Below are positions 58,340 through 64,000 of a DNA stretch of 64,000 bases, piece after piece. Within the stretch, counting starts at the first letter, position 1, and each line of letters starts with the position of its first letter. The position numbers and the translations under genes were made by a program. The notes under the pieces were generated by a model. That model saw nothing but the letters and a program-made list of their open reading frames with translations. It made no database searches and was not told the DNA's origin. Origin of the DNA: Chondrinema litorale (GTDB taxonomy: Bacteria; Bacteroidota; Bacteroidia; Cytophagales; Flammeovirgaceae); NCBI RefSeq assembly GCF_026250525.1, contig NZ_CP111043.1:3547001-3611000 (forward strand). The letters run 5' to 3'.

Positions 58340-60049
58340 ATGGAGGAAAACTTAGATAGCTCTCAAGAACAATCAATAAAAGCTGAAGAATCAAATTTAA
58401 GGGGTATTTTTTCTGGTAATTTTTTATTTGAAATTCCTATATATCAAAGAGCATATGCTTGGCAAGAAGAACATGTAATGCAATTATTGGATGATTTAAT
58501 TTCAGCTGCATTTGAACAAGATGATCAAGAACCATATTTTTTAGGCAGTCTGGTTATTATAAAAAAGAATAACACAATTATATCAGATGTAATTGATGGA
58601 CAGCAAAGACTGACAACTCTTACAATATTATTATCTGTATTGAGAAATTTAATTGACAATACTCAAGCTAGAAAATCTTTGTCTAAGTTGATTAAACAGG
58701 AAGAAGATATACTTACGAGAACAACTACAGAATATCGGTTTAAGACAAAAAAGGCAGATCAAAATTTTTTTTGTAACTTGATACAAGAAGATGGTGGATT
58801 AGACTCCATTATTGATATAAATGCTGAAGATTTATCAGAAAGTCAACAAAATATATACAAAAATACTATTCTAATAAATAAAGTCTTATCAGAAAGTAAA
58901 TATACTGAGGATGAATTGATAGAATTTGCTCAGTTTATTATTTCGAAGTGCATGCTTATAATTGTAACAGCATTTAGTAAAGAAAAGGCTTTTAGGATAT
59001 TTAAAGTATTAAATGGACGTGGCATGCCATTAACGATGGCTGATATGTTGAAAGCAGAATTGTTAGAAAAAATACCTCCTGACCAAATAGAAGAATATGG
59101 GCATAAATGGGAAGAAACAGAGGAATATTTAGGTCAAGACGAATTTGAGAAATTATTTAATTATATCAGAACAATAAAGCTTAATAGAAAGCAGCAGGTG
59201 TCTATTTTTGAAGATATAAAAAATAATTTGAAACCTCATGAAAATCCTATTGATTTTATAGATAATCAACTTTTGACTTTTGGTAAATCGTTAAGCATCA
59301 TAATTAATGAAAATTATTATTGTAAGGATAACGAGATACAAGATTCTATTAATAATGAGCTATATTGGCTTAAGCAATTAACTTTTGAAAGTTGGATACC
59401 TCCTACAATTTTATTTCTTACTAAGAAAAAAGACTCTCCGTCAGAAATCAATGCATTTTTAAAACAATTAAACATTTTGTCTCTAGGTATTGGGATTTCA
59501 TGTATTTATGGCAACGATAGAGCAGCAATATTTTATAAATTAATTGAAGAAATTCAGCAGAAAGATAAGTTGTCAGAAATTTCTAGGATTAAATTTTTAT
59601 CTAAAGAAAAAAAACTTATTAAATCAAAAATAAGTAGTAAGAAATTTTTTAATAAAAATCAAAGGTTTACTAAGTTATTACTATTAAAAATTGAGGAGAA
59701 AGAAAAAGGCATAAATCGTAAACATAAATATAATTCTATATCAGTTGAGCATGTTTTACCTCAAAATCCTAAACAAAATTCAAATTGGGAAAAAGATTTT
59801 AATTTTAAACAACGATCAGAATTAACAAATCAAATTGGTAATTTAGTATTGCTTTCTATTCAAAAAAATAGAAATGCAGCAAATAAAGAGTTTAGTGAAA
59901 AAAAGTCTGATTATTTAGATAAAGGTAACAAACCTCCATTCAAAATAACACAAGATGTACTTGAAGAAGCTGAATGGAAGCCAGAACAAATTATTAATAG
60001 ATCAAAAAAACTGAAAGATATAGCTTATGATATTCTTAACTTAAATTAA
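58340..60049 (+). CDS. DUF262-DUF1524 (GmrSD-like) modified-DNA restriction protein
   Basis: The 569-residue protein has an N-terminal DUF262/ParB-like domain with FEIPIYQRAYAWQEEHV (about 30-46) and DVIDGQQRLTTLTILL (about 80-95), which binds and hydrolyses nucleotide. A middle helical part follows, then a C-terminal DUF1524 HNH-type nuclease domain with SVEHVLPQNPKQ (about 472-483) and LTNQIGNLVLLSIQKNRNAANKEF. This fused architecture is that of GmrSD and related type IV systems that cut DNA carrying modified cytosines. It ends the cassette convergent with the phage gene at 60067. An antiphage role is likely; specificity is unknown. Confidence 0.88.
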   Translation: MEENLDSSQEQSIKAEESNLRGIFSGNFLFEIPIYQRAYAWQEEHVMQLLDDLISAAFEQDDQEPYFLGSLVIIKKNNTIISDVIDGQQRLTTLTILLSVLRNLIDNTQARKSLSKLIKQEEDILTRTTTEYRFKTKKADQNFFCNLIQEDGGLDSIIDINAEDLSESQQNIYKNTILINKVLSESKYTEDELIEFAQFIISKCMLIIVTAFSKEKAFRIFKVLNGRGMPLTMADMLKAELLEKIPPDQIEEYGHKWEETEEYLGQDEFEKLFNYIRTIKLNRKQQVSIFEDIKNNLKPHENPIDFIDNQLLTFGKSLSIIINENYYCKDNEIQDSINNELYWLKQLTFESWIPPTILFLTKKKDSPSEINAFLKQLNILSLGIGISCIYGNDRAAIFYKLIEEIQQKDKLSEISRIKFLSKEKKLIKSKISSKKFFNKNQRFTKLLLLKIEEKEKGINRKHKYNSISVEHVLPQNPKQNSNWEKDFNFKQRSELTNQIGNLVLLSIQKNRNAANKEFSEKKSDYLDKGNKPPFKITQDVLEEAEWKPEQIINRSKKLKDIAYDILNLN

Positions 60050-60066
60050 TGAATTGTCAAAAAACT

Positions 60067-60927
60067 CTAAAAAATAAACTGACTACTCTCAGGTCTATTT
60101 GGAAACTCACCTCTACCTTGTGTGTTATTGATCGGCAGTATGGGGTAATCAGTTTGGTTTTTCCTTAAAAAATCAATCAAGGCTTTTTGGTGTGTTTCTG
60201 CTGTTGCTTGTAAATCCTCATCTTTTTTGTGTTTGCCTAAAGCGTAGTTGGCTAATGTTCGCTGGATTTTTTCTACTACTGGGAGATGAACTGCTTTGAG
60301 GTTATCAGCTTGATATTCTGCTTTGATAACATTGTATAAGTCATCTCCCAATTCTGGTTTAATGAGTTCATCTTCTCCCTGCAAAATGAGGTGTCGGAGT
60401 TTCATGAAGATGATTCTGCTTCGCTCGATATAACAGAATCTATCAAACTCATCTACACTGGAGATAAATAGCTCTTTTCTAATGGTGTAAGCTGAGCTAT
60501 TTTTCCAAGCTTCAAAATCATCAGCATTCTTTTCCAGATATTTCAAAGCCAGTTCCATAAACTGGTGGCTGCTTTTTAGTTTATCTGCAATAATACCTTC
60601 TAGTTTGGCATCAGAAACAGGTGCTGTTCGATCTGTTCTTACTACTGCAATTCCAGAGTTAGAATTTTGTACCGCATGCATCCTTGCCCAAAGGGAGTAG
60701 GCATAATCTGCCACTGACTGTCTTAATAGCTCTAACAGTTTTACTTCTTTTCCTTCAGGAGTTTCTATAGCATCCAGCTCTGCATAAAACTCATCTCCAA
60801 TACCAAAAAGAGGATCGAGCAAAAGGAGTTGGTCTGCTTTTTTCAAATCCTTTTTTATGGAGTCAAATTTTAAATCTCCATTTACTTCCAAGTACTCTTG
60901 GAGCATTTCTTTGTCTTTAATCAGCAT
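60067..60927 (-). CDS. Phage-element protein upstream of the cassette, unrecognised (286 residues)
   Basis: Helical protein starting MLIKDKEMLQEYLEVNGDLKF, with DQLLLLDPLFGIGDEFYAELD (about 32-52) and a mid-region VQNSNSGIAVVRTDRTAPVSD. The C-terminal tail ends in Phe (NRPESSQFIF). No signal or membrane segment. The order after the portal-like gene suggests a head-tail connector or completion role. Its stop codon at 60067 faces the stop of the DUF262 gene 18 bases away. I cannot name a family. Confidence 0.5.
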   Translation of the reverse strand: MLIKDKEMLQEYLEVNGDLKFDSIKKDLKKADQLLLLDPLFGIGDEFYAELDAIETPEGKEVKLLELLRQSVADYAYSLWARMHAVQNSNSGIAVVRTDRTAPVSDAKLEGIIADKLKSSHQFMELALKYLEKNADDFEAWKNSSAYTIRKELFISSVDEFDRFCYIERSRIIFMKLRHLILQGEDELIKPELGDDLYNVIKAEYQADNLKAVHLPVVEKIQRTLANYALGKHKKDEDLQATAETHQKALIDFLRKNQTDYPILPINNTQGRGEFPNRPESSQFIF

Positions 60928-60943
60928 GGTTTTCTTCTTGGTT

Positions 60944-62302
60944 TTATGTTGTTTGTCCAGAACTATCCTTTCCAGGCCCAGCCTGATTAGGTTTCATTTC
61001 AGTTTGCACGCCCTCCTTTTTTTCATCTGTAGTCACTAGCTCAAAGCCGATAAAATCTACAAAGATGTTTTTCTTTTCTGGCCAGTTGTATTTGATGGCC
61101 TCATTAATGGGCTGTAATAGCAGCATGCGATTGATTTTAGTCTTGGTTTTAGAAAGCACATTGTAGCTTTCTCTCACTGCACTTCCTGTGTCACTTCCGA
61201 GTTTTCCAGAGATAATTAAATCTGCCAGTCCAGGATTGGTGTTGGTAGCCATTGCCAGCATGGCCACAGCCTGATCTCTACTTTTTAAGTACACATCAGC
61301 ATTGCCTTTTCCTTCTTCCACAGGTTTGATGATGATACCTGATTTGGGTTCTCCACTTCTTTGATCAAATATAAAATCTGACCATATGGCTTTGCCAGCA
61401 TTTTCTGGTTTGGTGAGGTTATCATGTACAGACTGCACCAGCTCTTCTTTCTTTTTCTGCCTGAAATCCTCATTGTGTTCCGGTTCAGGATACTTCTGTT
61501 TGAAGTAATCTTGCCAGATTAAGATATGATACTTGGCTCTGATTTCATTTTTTAAACTACCTTTCTGGAGCTTAAACATGTCTGTGGTACTTTCCATCAC
61601 CAGTTTGGTTTCCTCACTCCACCAGACAGGCATGCCATAATATTTTCTACCGGCTTTTTTCCTTCGGATGTGAAACATGCAGCGATCATGGCTGTATTTT
61701 TCCTTGCCTCTTTTAAAGTTTTCGATCCTTTCAGTTAGCTGAGTTACGGTGGAGACATTCTCAATTTGCCTTCTACCGAAAGTATTGGAGATATAGGTAT
61801 TATCAATCTGACCTTTGGTCATAATTTCCAGTCTGCAATCGGTGCAATCTGTATGGGCAAAACGAGTGATTTGCTTTTTGGCATTTTTGCTACCTTGAGA
61901 AAAAAGTGCCTGGACAAAACCATTTCCAGTGCTTAAAAAATCAGGCAGCGTGTTTAATATGTATTCATGAGCCAGCGAAGTTTCGAGCCAGTTCTGGATA
62001 TCTTCATCCCAGATTTGATTGATAACTACCTGCTTTTTCTTTTCATCCCAAGAAGTCTGGAAAACACCCAATCCATTCCCAAAAAGGACTCCTTCCCAAA
62101 ATTCAATGAGTCCAGGCATGATGGCAGAACGCTCAACTACCTCGATTAGCTGGTTGGGCAAATCATCGGTGGATCCCCAAGGCGCATATTCTTTATTTCT
62201 GCCATCTTCTCTTGTAACTGGAGCTATTTGCCCAGAGCTTTCTTGCTGCTTGTCTCCCGCAAATCCAGATTGAAAAACTACTTCAATAGTACTATTTTCC
62301 AT
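60944..62302 (-). CDS. Phage portal-like protein
   Basis: The 452-residue protein has a long N-terminal part with PGLIEFWEGVLFGNGLGVF (about 62-80), HEYILNTLPDFLSTGNGFVQALFSQGSKN, DRCMFHIRRKKAGRKYYGMPVWWSEE, and the helix-rich core LKNEIRAKYHILIWQDYFKQKYPEP, then SGKLGSDTGSAVRESYNVLS. The combination YGMPVWW and G-S-A-V-R-E-S-Y-N with an N-terminal wing is characteristic of portal proteins that form the dodecameric DNA gate, but the family cannot be fixed. Terminase should lie beyond the right edge if the order is classic. Confidence 0.55.
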   Translation of the reverse strand: MENSTIEVVFQSGFAGDKQQESSGQIAPVTREDGRNKEYAPWGSTDDLPNQLIEVVERSAIMPGLIEFWEGVLFGNGLGVFQTSWDEKKKQVVINQIWDEDIQNWLETSLAHEYILNTLPDFLSTGNGFVQALFSQGSKNAKKQITRFAHTDCTDCRLEIMTKGQIDNTYISNTFGRRQIENVSTVTQLTERIENFKRGKEKYSHDRCMFHIRRKKAGRKYYGMPVWWSEETKLVMESTTDMFKLQKGSLKNEIRAKYHILIWQDYFKQKYPEPEHNEDFRQKKKEELVQSVHDNLTKPENAGKAIWSDFIFDQRSGEPKSGIIIKPVEEGKGNADVYLKSRDQAVAMLAMATNTNPGLADLIISGKLGSDTGSAVRESYNVLSKTKTKINRMLLLQPINEAIKYNWPEKKNIFVDFIGFELVTTDEKKEGVQTEMKPNQAGPGKDSSGQTT

Positions 62303-62304
62303 AT

Positions 62305-62637
62305 TTAGATAAAGGTTTTTAATCCATTGATTTTAGTGATAAAAAGCTTTTTTGGGGTCAAGATTTGACCAGCTGGATACTTCTGGCTAGCAAGTACTCG
62401 AATGGCAATCACTCCAGAATCTTTATGGTTGTAAGTGGCTTTACTTTTAGATTCAGGATTCTGGAGTTTTTCAATGGTTTTGCCCTTAGAAAAGTGATTG
62501 ACCACAGCTTTATCAATGAACCTAAGCTGACCTTTTTTTTCACCTTGAGCCACCACAAACTCGATAGAAAACTCTGGCTGTTTGCCATCTTGTCCAGGAA
62601 CTTTGAGCTGATCGAGGGCATGGTATAAATGAATCAT
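62305..62637 (-). CDS. Small phage-element protein, unrecognised (110 residues)
   Basis: Basic protein (MIHLYHALDQLKVPGQDGKQ, then IDKAVVNHFSKGKTIEKLQNPES) with a C-terminal strand region RVLASQKYPAGQILTPKKLFITKINGLK. No motif. It overlaps its upstream neighbour by 4 bases, in line with translational coupling. Confidence 0.5.
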   Translation of the reverse strand: MIHLYHALDQLKVPGQDGKQPEFSIEFVVAQGEKKGQLRFIDKAVVNHFSKGKTIEKLQNPESKSKATYNHKDSGVIAIRVLASQKYPAGQILTPKKLFITKINGLKTFI

Positions 62638-63020
62638 GAGTTGAAATCATTGATGATGAGCTCCTTACAGAGTTTAAAGAATTTGGGTTTGATTTTTTCC
62701 TTTTCAAATAAAGATGCTTGGAGCTCCGGAACTTGCAGTTTGATTTTTTCTTCCATGACTGCTTTTAAAGCTTCTTCAAATTTGGGATAGTTAGGAGAGG
62801 AGAACTGAATAGAAATGTGACCCTCTTTGGTTTTTTCTCCAAACTTTTGATAGATTTTTCCTTTTTCAGCTTCCACTCTTTTAATGACTTGGCTGACATT
62901 GCTAGCCAGATTGCCGATTCTAAAAGAGAGTTTAAAGTTTTCAAATTCGTGGTCAATGACCATGTTTAAGCCTTCATTGAGGGCTTCAATTTCTGCGATT
63001 GTAAATTCTTTTTCTTGCAT
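62634..63020 (-). CDS. Small phage-element protein, unrecognised (128 residues)
   Basis: Mostly helical acidic protein (MQEKEFTIAEIEALNEGLNM, KLSFRIGNLASNVSQVIKRVE), with alternating helix pattern up to KLCKELIINDFNS. It resembles DUF1617-type small phage proteins in length and start, but no family can be assigned. Confidence 0.45.
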   Translation of the reverse strand: MQEKEFTIAEIEALNEGLNMVIDHEFENFKLSFRIGNLASNVSQVIKRVEAEKGKIYQKFGEKTKEGHISIQFSSPNYPKFEEALKAVMEEKIKLQVPELQASLFEKEKIKPKFFKLCKELIINDFNS

Positions 63021-63022
63021 GA

Positions 63023-63487
63023 TTAACTTCTTTGGATGTAAACAAAATCTTGTAGTTCAGGGAATGAGGCAGCATATTTCTGTACCAGTTTCCTTTTAAT
63101 GGCATTGGTGATGGCTTCTTGCAAAGAGATTCTAGGAGTGTTGTAATAGAATTCATCTAGCCACATATCCCACTCTCCAATTGTTTTCTGGATTTGAACT
63201 GGATTGTCTTCAGCTACTTCTTTAGACTCATCAAAGTCAGGATTATCCACCATCACAGGTTCAAGGGAAGTATTCACTACTGGCACTTGCATGGAGTTAG
63301 TGACCATTAAATCTTCCTGTTTATCTGTAGTGAGTTTTTCTCCATCTACAGTGACAACCATAGTACAGCGAAAAGTAACATTGACAGCAGCTGGGTTGAT
63401 GACCATCATGTCTTTTCTAGTCACACCCCATTCCATTGTTTTTACAGTGCCTCCACTGTTGTAAAATTCAATTGATAAAAGACTCAT
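63023..63487 (-). CDS. Small phage-element protein, unrecognised (154 residues)
   Basis: Beta-rich N-terminal part (LSIEFYNSGGTVKTMEWGVTR, PAAVNVTFRCTMVV) and a helical end (SLQEAITNAIKRKLVQKYAASFPEL). No catalytic motif; probably structural. It is 2 bases from the next downstream gene and 13 bases after the fibre-like gene. Confidence 0.45.
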   Translation of the reverse strand: MSLLSIEFYNSGGTVKTMEWGVTRKDMMVINPAAVNVTFRCTMVVTVDGEKLTTDKQEDLMVTNSMQVPVVNTSLEPVMVDNPDFDESKEVAEDNPVQIQKTIGEWDMWLDEFYYNTPRISLQEAITNAIKRKLVQKYAASFPELQDFVYIQRS

Positions 63488-63500
63488 ATTATATTAAAAT

Positions 63501-64000
63501 TTAGGTTGCAGCAACAAAGCCAAGACTTCTTAATCCATCTAAAAGTGCTTGTAAAACAGTTGTATTATTAGTGCCATTGGCATCATCGATAGCAGAGAGT
63601 TGATAGAGTTTGATGATTTTATTGTCTTCGGTTTTGGTATGAAAGCAAGCATTATCGCCAGTTTCATCGTAATCTTGTGACCAGACTTGGATGGTATTAT
63701 TATCAATGTAATTGGGTTCTAAAGAGGTTTGTAGAACCAATTGAGCTTTGTCATTTGCCCAATGATTGATAAAAATACCTGCTTGGTGATTTGAGTTTTC
63801 CCAACCTACATATAGATAAGCTCCATTTCTATTGACTACTACTCGACCTTTTGTAACAGAAGCATCACCCAAATAAGCAGTTTTAGCTAAGCTGACACCT
63901 TGAAATGAACCTGTATTTGTGACAGTTACCAAGTTGCTGTTTTCTCTACCCAAGCTAATAGTTCGAGAGTTCGTATGGGAGGCGACAAAAATTCCATTGG
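63501..64000 (-). CDS. Phage fibre-like protein, C-terminal part (runs off the right edge)
   Basis: The reading frame stays open to the right edge (upstream residues NGIFVASHTNSRTIS precede the TTG at 63953), so the true start is outside the window. Repeated short strand-and-turn segments (VTVTNTGSFQGVSLAKTAYLG, VVVNRNGAYLYVGWENSN) and the end VLQALLDGLRSLGFVAAT recall the coiled or helical tails of phage head or tail fibres, which often close with L-x-A-L-L-x-x-L-R-x-x-G-L-x-A. Structural role inferred only. Confidence 0.5.
   Translation of the reverse strand, partial: NGIFVASHTNSRTISLGRENSNLVTVTNTGSFQGVSLAKTAYLGDASVTKGRVVVNRNGAYLYVGWENSNHQAGIFINHWANDKAQLVLQTSLEPNYIDNNTIQVWSQDYDETGDNACFHTKTEDNKIIKLYQLSAIDDANGTNNTTVLQALLDGLRSLGFVAAT

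Noticed and set aside
61967..62273. Two plus-strand ORFs inside the portal-like gene
   Set aside because: Shadow frames rich in Ser and Pro that follow the portal codon pattern.
1..64000. CRISPR arrays or insertion sequences
   Set aside because: No regularly spaced repeats and no transposase genes were seen; the only long repeats are the FAD oxidase duplication and the hairpins described.

Overview
The window looks like a piece of a marine or soil Bacteroidota chromosome, most likely a cytophagalean (Flammeovirgaceae-like) bacterium. The support is a PorQ fragment of the type IX secretion system, a SusC/SusD pair, an alternative complex III operon joined to a cytochrome oxidase, A+T-rich sequence, and repeated promoters of the Bacteroidota form TTG-N19/20-TAnnTTTG. 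The genus is inferred, not shown.

Positions 1-11641 hold housekeeping genes: the start of porQ, a small TonB-like protein, a membrane Fe-S protein, clpP-clpX-ybaB, a family 2 glycosyltransferase, a PspC protein, an abundant-looking OmpA/TPR lipoprotein, pdhB, a hotdog thioesterase, pcm and tRNA-Cys. Positions 11826-23837 are a respiratory cluster in which actABCDEF (quinol-oxidising alternative complex III) runs into coxB and coxA. It ends with an unannotated 32-codon single-helix membrane protein at 23739-23837.

Positions 23921-28755 (minus strand) contain a secreted protein built from two repeats and a sulfur operon: sulfite reductase with a C-terminal helical extension, siroheme methyltransferase, and APS-reductase-type CysH. 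Its leader region carries two short cysteine-rich ORFs, one with codons for SCCMC and one with four Cys in a row. Each is followed by a terminator hairpin, so the region reads as a tandem cysteine attenuator. Positions 28897-46698 are again chromosomal: proline dehydrogenase, nitroreductase, thioredoxin, ffh, an SRPBCC protein, nupC, a SusCD locus with a third lipoprotein, a tandem duplication of a Tat-exported FAD oxidase, an AlbA-domain protein, YicC and HemG.

A CAU-anticodon tRNA at 46778-46851 is followed directly by a tyrosine recombinase. From there to the right edge the DNA is an integrated phage-like element whose late genes are transcribed right to left (a fibre-like fragment, small proteins, a portal-like protein, tail-like proteins, a DUF5675 protein). 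A plus-strand cassette at about 54900-60060 splits this late operon. It encodes a PemK-like protein, a Mug-type DNA glycosylase with an altered catalytic motif, an N4-cytosine-type DNA methyltransferase, a probable restriction endonuclease, and a DUF262/HNH (GmrSD-like) modified-DNA nuclease.

The two most interesting systems are the double Cys-leader attenuator of the sulfur operon and the prophage-borne defence cassette that joins a Mug-like glycosylase to a restriction-modification pair. The right end of the element, including the second attachment site, terminase and capsid genes, lies outside the window.
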